A stretch of DNA of 64,000 bases. It comes from Lactobacillus taiwanensis DSM 21401 (lineage in GTDB: Bacteria > Bacillota > Bacilli > Lactobacillales > Lactobacillaceae). The stretch is from positions 312,387 to 376,386 of the forward strand of contig NZ_AYZG01000051.1 of assembly GCF_001436695.1 (NCBI RefSeq), given 5' to 3'. This document shows, piece by piece, positions 53,579-63,314 of this stretch. The position numbers and the translations under genes are program-made. How positions within the stretch are numbered: the stretch's first letter is position 1; each line of letters opens with the position of its first letter. The notes under the pieces are model-generated. The model was not told where the DNA came from and ran no database searches. It saw only the letters and a program-made list of their open reading frames with translations.

Positions 53579-55860
53579 TTTGCATTTCCTTTATAAAAAG
53601 TCGTAATTGCTTCACCTTGAAATGGTGAATAAGTCCAAGTAATTGTACCACTATCTTGTGTATTTAAGTATGGGATGCTTAAGTCTTTCAAGGTTTTTAA
53701 GGTTTCTTGATGAGGATGACCAAAACGATTATTTCTTCCAGAAGATATAAAAACAAGATGCGGATCCAGTTGTTTTAAAAACTCTGGATCACTCGATGTC
53801 TTACTACCATGATGCCCTAACTTAAAATAGTCTACATGAAGATTATAGTGACTAAGAATTTCTTTTTCTCCATCCCTTCCCAAATCTCCAGTGAAAAGCC
53901 AGCGCTTATTAGCTAATTTAAAAGTCAAAGACAATGAATCTTCATTTTTACCTAGCCCTGGCTCAAAAGGATAAACCACTTCAAAATTTATATTCTTTGT
54001 TTTAACCTCATCACCTGCAAGCAACGGTACTAGTTGAACATCATTTACATGGTTATTAATCCTCTTCATAAAAGATTGGTTTTCAGTTAATCCCTTTGCA
54101 AAATATAGCTTATCTACTGAAATTTGATCCAGCAATGCTGTTAAATCACCAATATGGTCTGCATCCTGATGGCTTAGAAAAACTCCATCTAAATGATTAA
54201 TTCCTTGCGAATATAAATATGGAATAGTAATTCTGTTTAACTGTGGTTGACTTTTTCTTTTGCCAAAATTTAGTTTTCCGCCCGTATCAATTAAATACGT
54301 CTTTCTATTGAAAGGTGTAGTAATTAAAATACTATCTCCTTGCCCCACATCAATAAAAGAGACTTGTCCTTTAAACGGAAAATGAATTAAGCAAAAAAGA
54401 CTAACATAGGTCCCAACTAAGAAAAACCTCAACTTTAACTTCTTAATTTTAATTTTTGGCAAAATAATTAAAGTTATAGTTATCACTAGCAAAAATATCG
54501 TCTGAAACCAATTTATTTGACCAAAAGTCACTAAGCCTAATTGTTTGTCAGCAATAAAATTCGTTATATCGGCTACTACTTTAAAAATTGGTTCACTTAC
54601 TTTACCAATTGCTGGTAAAAGCCAAAATAAAAAAATCACAATAAAGGTCAATGGCAATAAAACAAAGTTAAAAATGGGCACAATTAAAAAGTTATAGATA
54701 ATTGTTAAAATATTAATTCTATAAAAACTATGTAGCAAAATTGGTGTGATTAATAAATTAAGAGCTAAATTTTGTTTAATATTTTTAAAATTCCGCGTAA
54801 TTTCTAACCCAAATACTAACAAATAACTTAAAATAGCCCCACTATTTAGAAATAATAAAGGGTTAAAGAGGAGATGTGTTAATACAACAATTCCTAACTT
54901 ATCTCCGCTACTAACCCTCATCTTTTTTCTTTTAAAGAAAATACTCCAAAAATAACTTAAGCTAGCACGTACAAAGCCCGCTTGAAAGTTGGCCAATAAA
55001 ATTTCAATAGTTAAAAATGCAATACAAAAGATTGTTACCTCTTCTTCAGTTCGCTTTAAGATCGTTCCAAGCCACATAATCCCTAAAATATAAAGACTTA
55101 CATGTAACCCAGAAATACTTAGCAAATGAATAATTCCTAAGTCTCGATAACTGTTTAGTAAAACCTTATTATCAGGACTAGGATTTTGCGCTAAAACCAT
55201 TTCACTAGCAAAAAATTTCGTTAAAGATGGCATCTTTTCAAAATAATTCATTAAATTTTTTCGCAAAACATGAATGTAATCAAAAATAGTTATTTTTTTA
55301 GGATAAATTTGATAGTTTTCAAGTTTTACTCTTTCTCTTATTTTTTTGCTCCGATAATATTTTTGATAGTCAAATTCACCTGAATTAGTTGCAGGCATAA
55401 TTTGCTCTATCTTTGCCCGATAGTCCACCAAGTAGCAAGTATGGTACTTGTTCAGTTTCTTTTCAAAAGAATTATCTATGCTTCCACTAATTAAAACCTT
55501 ATTTTTACCTAACTTACCTTCACCATAAAAGAAATTATCTTTAATTTGAATTTGATCACTATAAATCTGAATTGGACCTTCTAAATTTAATTCTTTAGGT
55601 TTTTGATGAACAAAACTTACAATTCCCACTAGTCCCAAAAATAAAAATATTAATGGTCGATATTCAGAAAACTTATAGACTAACAATAGAAAGAAAAAGC
55701 TTAAAAATATTATTCCAACGATTACTTGAGAAAATGTGGTCGTTTGTAAAATTATAAATGTAACTGAAATGCATCCCAAACTAAGTAACAAATAAAAACC
55801 AGATGCATAAAAGCTAGAGCGCCAATTGATCTTTGAGTTTTTCAAAAGTCTTTTCACCAA
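53575..55860 (-). CDS. comEC: ComEC/Rec2 DNA uptake channel protein
   Basis: A 761-residue competence protein. Four or more N-terminal membrane segments and an OB-like part (residues ~60-170) come first, then the competence domain (LLSISGLHVSLYILGIMWLG at ~245-265, with more spans to ~500). The C-terminal metallo-beta-lactamase-like domain has FIDVGQGDSILI, LSHQDADHIGDL, FTGDL and GHHGSKTSSD. It looks complete. The start is given as TTG with a GTG next to it; it overlaps comEA by 47 bases. Confidence 0.93.
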   Translation of the reverse strand: MVKRLLKNSKINWRSSFYASGFYLLLSLGCISVTFIILQTTTFSQVIVGIIFLSFFFLLLVYKFSEYRPLIFLFLGLVGIVSFVHQKPKELNLEGPIQIYSDQIQIKDNFFYGEGKLGKNKVLISGSIDNSFEKKLNKYHTCYLVDYRAKIEQIMPATNSGEFDYQKYYRSKKIRERVKLENYQIYPKKITIFDYIHVLRKNLMNYFEKMPSLTKFFASEMVLAQNPSPDNKVLLNSYRDLGIIHLLSISGLHVSLYILGIMWLGTILKRTEEEVTIFCIAFLTIEILLANFQAGFVRASLSYFWSIFFKRKKMRVSSGDKLGIVVLTHLLFNPLLFLNSGAILSYLLVFGLEITRNFKNIKQNLALNLLITPILLHSFYRINILTIIYNFLIVPIFNFVLLPLTFIVIFLFWLLPAIGKVSEPIFKVVADITNFIADKQLGLVTFGQINWFQTIFLLVITITLIILPKIKIKKLKLRFFLVGTYVSLFCLIHFPFKGQVSFIDVGQGDSILITTPFNRKTYLIDTGGKLNFGKRKSQPQLNRITIPYLYSQGINHLDGVFLSHQDADHIGDLTALLDQISVDKLYFAKGLTENQSFMKRINNHVNDVQLVPLLAGDEVKTKNINFEVVYPFEPGLGKNEDSLSLTFKLANKRWLFTGDLGRDGEKEILSHYNLHVDYFKLGHHGSKTSSDPEFLKQLDPHLVFISSGRNNRFGHPHQETLKTLKDLSIPYLNTQDSGTITWTYSPFQGEAITTFYKGNAK

Positions 55861-56506
55861 TTCCTGTTACTTTAGTCAGATCTTCAATTTGTTTGAAACC
55901 ACCATTTTGATCACGATACTCAATAATTTGTTCTGCCTTTTTCTGACCAACGCCATTTAACTTTTGTAAGTCTTGAACGGTTGCCGAATTCAGATGAACC
56001 TGTTCTGTATTTGTGCTTGAAGTCGAATTTGAACTAGATGAATCAGAAGAACTACTAGTTGCAGACTTGGTAGCAGGAATATCTTCTATCTTTTCTCCAA
56101 TATGAGGAACATAAATTTGATCTTGATCTTTCAACAGTGCTGCTCGATTAATTGCACGCGTTTCTGCTTTATCAGTCAATCCACCACATAATTTTAACAA
56201 ATCATTCAGGCGTGCACCATTTTTTAAGGTATACACACCACTATGCTTAACTGCCCCTGTAATATCAACCGTCACTGTATCCTGCTTAGATGAGCCCTTG
56301 AAACCTGTAGTCGACTGCATGCTCTTACTATCACTTTTAGGAAAAGAGGTAGATTGCGTTTTATTTTCACTTAAAACTTGTTGGTTATTCACTACAGGCT
56401 GATTATTTTTCTGCATGATATATCCTCCAACAAAAAGTAAAATAATAATTCCAACTACATAAAATTTCTTTTCAATTATGAATTCTTTAAGTTTTTCAAA
56501 ATCCAC
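55814..56506 (-). CDS. comEA: ComEA DNA receptor
   Basis: Membrane-anchored receptor for transforming DNA; 230 residues. N-terminal membrane segment at about 14-31 (FYVVGIIILLFVGGYIM), a SLBB-like domain at about 80-145 (VTVDITGAVKHSGVYTLKNGARL), a Ser/Thr-rich linker, and two C-terminal helix-hairpin-helix motifs (LQKLNGVGQKKAEQIIEYR, LTKVTGIGEKTFEKL). The GTG start at 56506 follows GAGGTG; an earlier ATG at 56545 lies in the terminator of the preceding gene and is rejected. Confidence 0.93.
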   Translation of the reverse strand: MDFEKLKEFIIEKKFYVVGIIILLFVGGYIMQKNNQPVVNNQQVLSENKTQSTSFPKSDSKSMQSTTGFKGSSKQDTVTVDITGAVKHSGVYTLKNGARLNDLLKLCGGLTDKAETRAINRAALLKDQDQIYVPHIGEKIEDIPATKSATSSSSDSSSSNSTSSTNTEQVHLNSATVQDLQKLNGVGQKKAEQIIEYRDQNGGFKQIEDLTKVTGIGEKTFEKLKDQLAL

Positions 56507-56531
56507 TTTTATCACCTCATTATTTATTACG

Positions 56532-56559
56532 AAAAAAAGCAGCATTTTTTGCTGCTTTT
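56532..56559 (-). terminator. Terminator after the SepM-like gene
   Basis: AAAGCAGCA pairs with TGCTGCTTT, then TTTT on the minus strand. It separates the coaD-sepM transcript from comEA-comEC-holA. Confidence 0.88.
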
Positions 56560-56562
56560 AAT

Positions 56563-57576
56563 TTATTTTTCTAAATAATTTAGTGCATCTTCAAATCGAG
56601 CTACAGGAACAATCTTCATTCTAGTATGAATTTTTTTGGCAGTCCTGACTGCTTCTGCATAATTTGTCTCACCCTTTTTAACTCCTGATGGACGATCAGT
56701 TGGCGCAAAAAACACTTTCATTCCCTGCCGACTAGCAGCAATTACTTTTTTATCAATTCCACCAATCATACCTACTTTACCATTACTATCAATTGTTCCA
56801 GTCCCAGCAATCTTTTGATTAGGACTAAGATTTTTTCTTGTAAATAATTGATAGCATTCAAGAGTAAACATTAGCCCGGCAGACGGTCCGCCAATATCTC
56901 CAGAATTAATCTTAACTTCTGGTTTTGTAACTACGCGCGTATGATCCACTAATTGAATACCAATGCCATAGCGATTTGTTCCGGCCAATTTAACTGTTTT
57001 TCCAGAAAAACTCAAATGCTTATTTCCTCGGATAACTTCTATTTTGACGTTTTTCTTTTTTAGCGTTGAAACGTATTTAATTAACTCTTGACTAGAAGCG
57101 AATTTTTTATCGTTTACACTAATTAAAATATCTCCAACTTTCAATTTATTCTTAAAAGTTGAATTCTTCATTATTTCCATCACATAAACGCCTAAAAATT
57201 CTTGTCGGTGTGGTACATTAGCCTTTTTAGCAGCGTAGTAAATAGCATTATTTTGACTAGTTTCCATATAGTATTGCTGCATTTTGTTATATTCATCGCT
57301 AGTTGAAGTCCCCATTAATTCATTTCTTGAGTAACGGGTATCTGCTGGCCTGAAAAAACTAGTCAAATAATCAATCATCGCTGCTGGTCGTTCACTAACC
57401 GTTACTAAATAGAAATTAGGATTAGCCTTTCTATCACTTTTGACATATTTACTTATTTGAAAAGCCTCTCCAGGAGACTCAATATAGTACTGCGTTGGCC
57501 ATAAACAAAAAACAATAGCTATTAAAAATGCTGCTATTCCTAGCAGCCAAAACTTTATCTTTTTATTTTTCTTCAT
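56563..57576 (-). CDS. SepM-like PDZ/Lon-type serine protease (YlbL family)
   Basis: A 337-residue membrane protease with one N-terminal span at about 8-28, a PDZ domain at about 120-195 (VYVMEIMKNSTFKNKLKVGDILISVNDKKF), and a Lon-like domain with catalytic Ser in GDIGGPSAGLMFTLE near residue 232 and the Lys in GIDKKVIAASRQGM near 278. It acts outside the membrane. In streptococci the SepM relative trims competence pheromone; whether that is the role here is unknown. It overlaps coaD by 14 bases. Confidence 0.9.
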   Translation of the reverse strand: MKKNKKIKFWLLGIAAFLIAIVFCLWPTQYYIESPGEAFQISKYVKSDRKANPNFYLVTVSERPAAMIDYLTSFFRPADTRYSRNELMGTSTSDEYNKMQQYYMETSQNNAIYYAAKKANVPHRQEFLGVYVMEIMKNSTFKNKLKVGDILISVNDKKFASSQELIKYVSTLKKKNVKIEVIRGNKHLSFSGKTVKLAGTNRYGIGIQLVDHTRVVTKPEVKINSGDIGGPSAGLMFTLECYQLFTRKNLSPNQKIAGTGTIDSNGKVGMIGGIDKKVIAASRQGMKVFFAPTDRPSGVKKGETNYAEAVRTAKKIHTRMKIVPVARFEDALNYLEK

Positions 57577-58060
57577 TTCTATTCCTCAATTTTTCTTCTA
57601 AAGCAGCTGCCACTGGCTTTGGCACCAGCTTAGAAACATCTCCACCGAAAAATACTGTTTCTTTAATCATACTTGAGGAAATGAAACTATCTTCTGGACG
57701 CGTAAACAATAAAACTGTATTCAAATCTGGATCTAAAGTTTTATTAATTCCCGCAATATCTCGTTCATAATTAAAATCAGCTGTATTTCGCAACCCGCGC
57801 ACAATCGCTCCTGCATTTAGATCATGTGCAACTTCAACAGTTAATTCCACCGGACGAGCAATTACTTCAACATTATCATCATTTTCAAAAACTTTCTTGG
57901 CTAAATCTAACCGCTCCTTTTCATCGAAAAGATAATTCTTACTAGTATTAGTCATAATTACTACATACAGCTTTTCAAACATTTTAGCAGCAGCTTCAAT
58001 AACTTCTACATGTCCATTGGTTATCGGATCAAAACTTCCAGGAAAAATCGCCTTCGTCAT
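57563..58060 (-). CDS. coaD: Pantetheine-phosphate adenylyltransferase (PPAT)
   Basis: Penultimate step of coenzyme A synthesis. The 165-residue protein has FPGSFDPITNGHVEVI (the T/HxGH nucleotide-binding motif) and the C-terminal SSSMIKETVFFGGDVSKLVP. Its length is normal. Two bases separate it from rsmD, so it belongs to the rsmD-coaD-sepM unit common in Firmicutes. Confidence 0.96.
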   Translation of the reverse strand: MTKAIFPGSFDPITNGHVEVIEAAAKMFEKLYVVIMTNTSKNYLFDEKERLDLAKKVFENDDNVEVIARPVELTVEVAHDLNAGAIVRGLRNTADFNYERDIAGINKTLDPDLNTVLLFTRPEDSFISSSMIKETVFFGGDVSKLVPKPVAAALEEKLRNRNEEK

Positions 58061-58061
58061 T

Positions 58062-58610
58062 TTACTTCCTCTTGTACACCTTTACCTTCGTTCTCCCTAA
58101 TTGATGATCTTTAATGATTGAAAAACCATCAACTTCTGGTAATTCATCATGCTCATCTGTTTCAGCAACAATAAGTGCATTTTCTCTAAGCAAATCATTA
58201 CTTAATAACTTAGTAATAATCTTAACAATTTTTTGTTTTGCATAAGGTGGATCAAGAAAAATTAAATCAAACTTTTTGCCCTCATCATGCAAAATCTTAA
58301 TTGCACGGTTATCACTGCACTTTAGAACTTTAAAACGATCTGCCTCTTTGGTTAGCTCAACATTTTTCTTAATAATTTGGCAAGCCTGTCCACTAATGTC
58401 TACTAAAATCGCGTTATCGTAGCCACGAGAAACTGCTTCAATTCCCAAAGCACCACTGCCTGCATAAAGATCCAGTACTTGGCCACCATCAAAAAACTGT
58501 CCTAAAGAATTAAATAAAGAGCCTTTTACTTTATCGCTTGTTGGTCTTGTAGCATTGCTTTTCAATGTATATAAATTACGTTTAGCATATTTTCCTGCAA
58601 TAATTCTCAA
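58062..58610 (-). CDS. rsmD: 16S rRNA (guanine(966)-N(2))-methyltransferase RsmD
   Basis: A 182-residue methyltransferase. RIIAGKYAKRNLYTLKSNATRPTSDKVKGSLFN opens the protein, motif I is VLDLYAGSGALGIEA near residues 40-54, and motif IV is FLDPPYAKQK near 115. It overlaps ylbG by 4 bases. Confidence 0.94.
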   Translation of the reverse strand: MRIIAGKYAKRNLYTLKSNATRPTSDKVKGSLFNSLGQFFDGGQVLDLYAGSGALGIEAVSRGYDNAILVDISGQACQIIKKNVELTKEADRFKVLKCSDNRAIKILHDEGKKFDLIFLDPPYAKQKIVKIITKLLSNDLLRENALIVAETDEHDELPEVDGFSIIKDHQLGRTKVKVYKRK

Positions 58611-58942
58611 ACCCGTAAATCCTCGTTTTCTTCTCGTAATTTTTCTGCTTCTTCTTTTAATTCACGCATCATTTCTTCTTCGTGTTCAGCTGAGAAGTCA
58701 AGTTCATCTGTTTTAGATGTTTCTACAGCCTGCACATAATTCTTGCTTTTTAGTTCAGTAATTACTTTAGATGCATATTCGGAACTTACATATAGAATTA
58801 CATACTTGTTTTTACGTGAAAAATAAATGATATTACCAAATCTACGTAACTTATATTGATCACTAATTTGATAAAGCCAGACAATTATCTGCGTGCGTGC
58901 AGTCATCTTTTTGCTTGATCCATCTTTAAACACTAGACTCAA
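58607..58942 (-). CDS. YlbG-family protein (DUF2129)
   Basis: A 111-residue protein with the DUF2129 core RTQIIVWLYQISDQYKLRRFGNIIYFSRKNKYVILYV at about residues 16-52. The C-terminal third is acidic and coiled (EEEMMRELKEEAEKLREENEDL). Function unknown. Overlaps with ftsW (4 bases) and rsmD (4 bases) show translational coupling. Confidence 0.9.
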   Translation of the reverse strand: MSLVFKDGSSKKMTARTQIIVWLYQISDQYKLRRFGNIIYFSRKNKYVILYVSSEYASKVITELKSKNYVQAVETSKTDELDFSAEHEEEMMRELKEEAEKLREENEDLRV

Positions 58943-60123
58943 AGTACACTCCTACTTTCTACTAAGGCTTTCTTCTCTGCGGCTGAAATATTCAAAACTA
59001 GTCCTAAAGCGGCAGTCAGAACAATCATAGAAGACCCACCATAAGAAATAAACGGTAGCGTTACCCCAGTAATTGGCAATAATCCTAAAACTGCTCCTAC
59101 ATTAAAGAGTGTTTCAGTAAAGATCATCGTTACTACACCAAAACAAACTAAGGCATTAAATTGAGATTCGGCATGAATTCCCACTTCCATAATGCGCCAC
59201 ATCAAAAAGAAAAGAAGTGTAATAACCACAATTGCACCAATTACACCAAGTTCTTCTGCAGTGATTGACAAAATAAAGTCAGTATACGGTTCTGGCAAGT
59301 AGCCTCTTTTTTGCATACTATTTCCTAGACCGACACCAAATAAGCCCCCATTATGAATTGCATAATATGAGTTTACTAACTGTGCACCGCCAGTTTTTTC
59401 TAGCTTAAAGGGATGAACAAAAGCAAGTAAACGCTGGAATTGATATGAATCTTTAATAAAGCCTGGAGTCCAAACTAGCAAAAACAACATTAATAACACA
59501 ATTCCAGCAAATAATCCAATTAACCAATAAACTGCTAATTTAGTTGGAATACCTGAAACGCTATACATTACAAAGACAATCATGAAAAGAATAGCTGACC
59601 CACCAAAGTCTGGTTCTAAAATAACCATTACAATCATGATAAAAGAAATGACAGTTGGGCCAAATAAATTATGCCAAATTTGTCCAGGAACAAATTTTCC
59701 ATCTCTTCTTGATAAAACAAATGCCAAATAAAGAACTAAAGATAATTTAGCTACTTCAACAGGCTGAATATTAATAAACCCTAAATTAATCCATCCAACT
59801 GCCCCATTAACAGCAGCTTTTCCATGGCTAACTATTTTAAGAAAAATTAAAAATAGCAACATCAAACCTGAAATACCTAAGTAAGATAAGACAAATTTTC
59901 GATTTTTAAATACCTTCAATTTTAATGCAAAACATGGAATTCCAAAAAATAAAAATGCTGCAAGAAAATATATAATTTGTCTTTTCATGTATATACTCGG
60001 TGAAAATCCATTCACCAATAAAATATCCGAGCTTGCTGAATAGACCATAATAATCCCAATAGTTGACAAAACTAAATATGGGATCAAGATGCTATAGTCT
60101 AAGTATCTTAATTTCTGTCGCAC
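58939..60123 (-). CDS. ftsW: FtsW/RodA/SpoVE family peptidoglycan glycosyltransferase
   Basis: A 394-residue SEDS protein with about ten membrane spans; polymerises lipid II together with a class B penicillin-binding protein. Typical segments: IGIIMVYSAS, GAVGWINLGFINIQPVEVAKLSLVLYLAF, EPDFGGSAILFMI, and the C-terminal LPITGVTLPFISYGGSSM. FtsW rather than RodA is suggested by its neighbours (typA, ylbG, rsmD) but is not proved. Confidence 0.92.
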   Translation of the reverse strand: MRQKLRYLDYSILIPYLVLSTIGIIMVYSASSDILLVNGFSPSIYMKRQIIYFLAAFLFFGIPCFALKLKVFKNRKFVLSYLGISGLMLLFLIFLKIVSHGKAAVNGAVGWINLGFINIQPVEVAKLSLVLYLAFVLSRRDGKFVPGQIWHNLFGPTVISFIMIVMVILEPDFGGSAILFMIVFVMYSVSGIPTKLAVYWLIGLFAGIVLLMLFLLVWTPGFIKDSYQFQRLLAFVHPFKLEKTGGAQLVNSYYAIHNGGLFGVGLGNSMQKRGYLPEPYTDFILSITAEELGVIGAIVVITLLFFLMWRIMEVGIHAESQFNALVCFGVVTMIFTETLFNVGAVLGLLPITGVTLPFISYGGSSMIVLTAALGLVLNISAAEKKALVESRSVL

Positions 60124-60181
60124 GATATATCTGCCCCTTTAGTTAAATAATCTTTTTTATTATATCACTACCTTTGTCCAA

Positions 60182-60214
60182 CAAAAAAAGTAGCTCAATA
60201 ATTGAGCCACTTTT
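60182..60214 (-). terminator. Terminator of typA
   Basis: AAAGTGGCTCAAT pairs with ATTGAGCTACTTT (one mismatch), then TTTT on the minus strand, 20 bases after the typA stop. Confidence 0.9.
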
Positions 60215-60235
60215 AAAAATTAAATAAGGATATAA

Positions 60236-62068
60236 CTATTTGTTACGCTTCTTATCTGCCTTTTTTCTTTCGTTAGTGTTCAAAATCTTCTTACGTAAAC
60301 GAATACTTTCTGGAGTTACTTCACAGTATTCATCATCGTTCAAGAATTCGATAGCTTCTTCCAAAGTCATAGTCTTAGGAGTTTTAATAGAAGCTGAGTG
60401 ATCTTTACCAGCTGCACGAGTGTTAGTTAAGTTCTTACCCTTAGTTACGTTAACAGCAATATCACGTTCACGTGATGATTGACCAACAATCATACCTTCA
60501 TAAACTTCAACACCAGCACCGATGAATAATTCACCACGTTGTTCAACTGATTGAAGTGAGTAAGTAGTTGATTGGCCTTGGTTAATTGAAACTAAAGCAC
60601 CATTACGACGACCTGGTTCCCAGTTCTTAACTACAGGCTTGTATGAATCAAAAGTATGGTTCATAATTCCGTAACCAGCAGTTTGAGACATAAATTCGTT
60701 GTTGTAACCAATCAAACCACGTGATGGTACTAAGAATTCAAGTCTAGTTTGACCATTACCAGTAGATTCCATGTTCTTCATTTCACCTTTTCTTTGTGAA
60801 AGTGAATCGATAACTGAACCTACGTAAGCATCTGGAGTATCAACTTGAACTGCTTCAAATGGTTCACACATTTGACCATCAATTTCACGGTAGATAACCT
60901 TAGGACGTGAAAGTTGTAATTCGAATCCTTCACGACGAAGTTCTTCAACCAAAATTGATAAGTGTAATTCACCACGACCAGAAACAGTCCAAGCATTTAA
61001 TTGATCAGTTGGTTCAACCTTTAAAGAAACATCAGTACGAGTTTGACGAATCAAACGATCTTCAAGTTTCTTAGGTGTAACTTGATCACCTTCACGGCCA
61101 GCAAATGGTGAATCGTTTGCAACGAAGTCCATTTGAAGAGTTGGTGGATCAATCTTAAGAAGTGGTAAAGCCTCAGGTTTATCAGCAGAAGCAATAGTTT
61201 CACCAACGTAAATATCATTAATACCAGAAATAGCAATGATATCGCCGGCCTTTGCTTCTTGAATTTCATTACGCTTCAAACCAAAGTAACCAAATAACTT
61301 AGTAACACGGAAGTTTTGAGTTGAGCCATCACGCTTCATAACAGTGATGTTATCACCAACTTTAACTTTTCCACGGTAAATACGACCTACACCAATACGA
61401 CCTACATAGTCATCCCAATCAAGCATAGTGATTTGGAATTGTAATGGTTCGTCAGAATTATCCACTGGAGCAGGAATGTTCTTAACAATAGTATCAAAAA
61501 TAGGATCCATTGTTTCTTCTTGCTTAGCTGGGTCTGATTCATATGAAGAAGTACCATTCAAAGCAGATGCGTAAACAACTGGGAAATCAAGTTGTTCATC
61601 GCTAGCACCTAATTCAATGAATAATTCAAGAACTTCATCCAATACTTCCTTTGGACGAGCACCTGGACGGTCAATCTTGTTAATAACTACGATTGGCTTA
61701 ACACCAGCTTCTAAAGCCTTCTTAAGCACAAAACGAGTTTGTGGCATAGTACCTTCGTAAGCATCAACAAGCAATAAACATCCATCAACCATGTGCATGA
61801 TACGTTCTACTTCACCACCAAAGTCGGCGTGTCCTGGCGTATCCAAGATGTTAATTGTAGTATCGCCATACTTAACAGCAGTGTTCTTAGATAAAATAGT
61901 GATACCACGTTCACGTTCGATAGCATTAGAGTCCATTGCACGGTCTTCTAGATTCATGTGTTCTGGTAATGTATCTGATTGTTTTAACAATTGGTTAACC
62001 AAAGTAGTCTTACCGTGGTCAACGTGTGCGATAATTGCAATATTTCTAATATCGTCTCTTCTTTGCAA
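60236..62068 (-). CDS. typA: Translational GTPase TypA/BipA
   Basis: Ribosome-binding GTPase for 50S assembly and stress; 610 residues. [26 protein letters not shown] and NKIDR are the G motifs, followed by EF-G-like domains and the BipA C-terminal domain ([32 protein letters not shown]). The start is TTG at 62068 with GGGGAGG eight bases upstream; the ATG at 62092 would put that site inside the gene and lies at the end of a terminator hairpin, so it is rejected. Confidence 0.95.
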   Translation of the reverse strand: MQRRDDIRNIAIIAHVDHGKTTLVNQLLKQSDTLPEHMNLEDRAMDSNAIERERGITILSKNTAVKYGDTTINILDTPGHADFGGEVERIMHMVDGCLLLVDAYEGTMPQTRFVLKKALEAGVKPIVVINKIDRPGARPKEVLDEVLELFIELGASDEQLDFPVVYASALNGTSSYESDPAKQEETMDPIFDTIVKNIPAPVDNSDEPLQFQITMLDWDDYVGRIGVGRIYRGKVKVGDNITVMKRDGSTQNFRVTKLFGYFGLKRNEIQEAKAGDIIAISGINDIYVGETIASADKPEALPLLKIDPPTLQMDFVANDSPFAGREGDQVTPKKLEDRLIRQTRTDVSLKVEPTDQLNAWTVSGRGELHLSILVEELRREGFELQLSRPKVIYREIDGQMCEPFEAVQVDTPDAYVGSVIDSLSQRKGEMKNMESTGNGQTRLEFLVPSRGLIGYNNEFMSQTAGYGIMNHTFDSYKPVVKNWEPGRRNGALVSINQGQSTTYSLQSVEQRGELFIGAGVEVYEGMIVGQSSRERDIAVNVTKGKNLTNTRAAGKDHSASIKTPKTMTLEEAIEFLNDDEYCEVTPESIRLRKKILNTNERKKADKKRNK

Positions 62069-62092
62069 AAGAAATTCCTCCCCGAACTTCAT

Positions 62093-62117
62093 AAAAAAAC
62101 TGTGACTCCAGTCACAG
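62093..62117 (-). terminator. Terminator-like hairpin in the typA leader
   Basis: Perfect stem CTGTGACT/AGTCACAG with a two-base loop, followed by seven T on the minus strand. It lies between the typA promoter (62181-62209) and the ribosome binding site, so most transcripts could stop before typA. An attenuation role is inference. Confidence 0.65.
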
Positions 62118-62180
62118 CTCTCTTACGCAAAATAATAATGCAGTTATTGAAGCTTTATATCTCTATAGTTTCGTCTTACA

Positions 62181-62209
62181 ATTCTACTCTAAAAATATAA
62201 TATCGTCAA
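62181..62209 (-). promoter_or_regulatory. typA promoter
   Basis: Minus-strand -35 TTGACG (62204-62209), 17-bp spacer, -10 TAGAAT (62181-62186). The leader to the TTG start would be about 105 bases. Confidence 0.7.
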
Positions 62210-62337
62210 CGAAAGTACAAGCTGTGAACTGTTTATTTTTTAACAAAAATATTATACCAAAAACTTCGATCATTGCCGTCTTTTCTTTCAATTGTTATCA
62301 TATTTATAGCAAATAAAGAAATAAGGAGATTTTAATT

Positions 62338-62892
62338 TTGATTTTAATGCATGATATTACACGTGATGGCAATCCTGTTTTAAGACAAGTTGCTAAGCCA
62401 TTAACTTTTCCATTATCTGATGAATATAAAAAATTAGCAGATGAAATGATGCAATACTTAATCGATTCTCAAGATCCTAAGATTGCTGAAAAGCATCAAT
62501 TAAGAGCCGGTGTTGGTTTAGCTGCACCTCAAGTAGGTAAAAGTATTCAAATGGCCGCTCTTTTAGTTCCAAATGACAAAGGCGAGATCATCTTTAAAGA
62601 AGTTTTTGTTAATCCAAAAATTCTTTCTGAATCAGTTAGAAAAGCTTGCCTTGCTGAAGGTGAAGGTTGTCTTAGTGTAGATAAGGATATTGAAGGTTAT
62701 GTTCCACGTCCTGATAAATTAAAGATTCGCTACTACACAGTAGATGGAGAAGAAAAAACAATTCGTTTAAAGGACTACCCAGCAATTGTTGCTTCTCACG
62801 AAATTGACCACTTAAATGGTCACTTATTCTACGACCGCATTAACAAAGAAAATCCTTTTAGTTTAGCAGAAGATACTATTGTGATTTCCTAA
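62338..62892 (+). CDS. def: Peptide deformylase
   Basis: Removes the formyl group from nascent proteins; 184 residues, type 2 (Gram-positive) form. Motif 1 [10 protein letters not shown] from residue 58, motif 2 EGCLSVD around Cys111, motif 3 HEIDH at 154-158 giving the metal-binding histidines. The TTG start at 62338 is chosen because AAGGAG lies nine bases before it; the next ATG, 9 bases on, is too far. It ends in its own terminator. Confidence 0.95.
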   Translation: MILMHDITRDGNPVLRQVAKPLTFPLSDEYKKLADEMMQYLIDSQDPKIAEKHQLRAGVGLAAPQVGKSIQMAALLVPNDKGEIIFKEVFVNPKILSESVRKACLAEGEGCLSVDKDIEGYVPRPDKLKIRYYTVDGEEKTIRLKDYPAIVASHEIDHLNGHLFYDRINKENPFSLAEDTIVIS

Positions 62893-62915
62893 AAGAAATC
62901 TTTATTTTTTATATT

Positions 62916-62950
62916 AGACGATAGATCTAAGATAGTTCTATCGTCTTTTT
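62916..62950 (+). terminator. Terminator of def
   Basis: AGACGATAGA pairs with TCTATCGTCT, followed by TTTT, on the plus strand 24 bases after the def stop. Confidence 0.88.
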
Positions 62951-62971
62951 ATGTACCTATATATGAGGTAA

Positions 62972-62999
62972 TTGGTATACTTCAAAGCAAGTTTATGAT
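62972..62999 (+). promoter_or_regulatory. Promoter of rpoY-rnjA
   Basis: -35 TTGGTA (62972-62977), 16-bp spacer, -10 TATGAT (62994-62999). Transcription would start near 63006, about 75 bases before rpoY. Confidence 0.6.
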
Positions 63000-63020
63000 A
63001 AAATTTTAATAGCTATGAAT

Positions 63021-63050
63021 TTCTGCATGATTTCATGTAGAAGTTTTTTT
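63021..63050 (+). terminator. Terminator-like hairpin in the rpoY-rnjA leader
   Basis: TTCTGCATG pairs with CATGTAGAAG (one mismatch) around a three-base loop, followed by seven T. It lies between the promoter and the rpoY start, so it could attenuate the rpoY-rnjA transcript. Confidence 0.55.
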
Positions 63051-63081
63051 GAACGTTTTAAATATAAGGAGATTATAAGAA

Positions 63082-63309
63082 ATGATCTACAAAGTTTTAT
63101 ACCAAAAAGACCAGATCGTTAATCCAAGAAGAGAAACTACAAAAACTCTTTTTTTAGAAGCAGATAACGTAGTTGCAGCAAGAACTATGGTTGAGGATAA
63201 TACCCCCTACAACATTGAACTCATCCAAGAATTAACTGGAAACTCTCTTGCTTACGAAAAGCAAAATCCAGATTTTAAGCTGACAACTTTTAAATCTGAG
63301 GATAAATAG
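63082..63309 (+). CDS. rpoY: RNA polymerase epsilon subunit
   Basis: A 75-residue small subunit of Firmicutes RNA polymerase. [20 protein letters not shown] and the acidic C-terminal part ([26 protein letters not shown]) are diagnostic. AAGGAG lies 12 bases before the ATG. It is directly followed by rnjA, the conserved Firmicutes order. Confidence 0.95.
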   Translation: MIYKVLYQKDQIVNPRRETTKTLFLEADNVVAARTMVEDNTPYNIELIQELTGNSLAYEKQNPDFKLTTFKSEDK

Positions 63310-63314
63310 CGACC

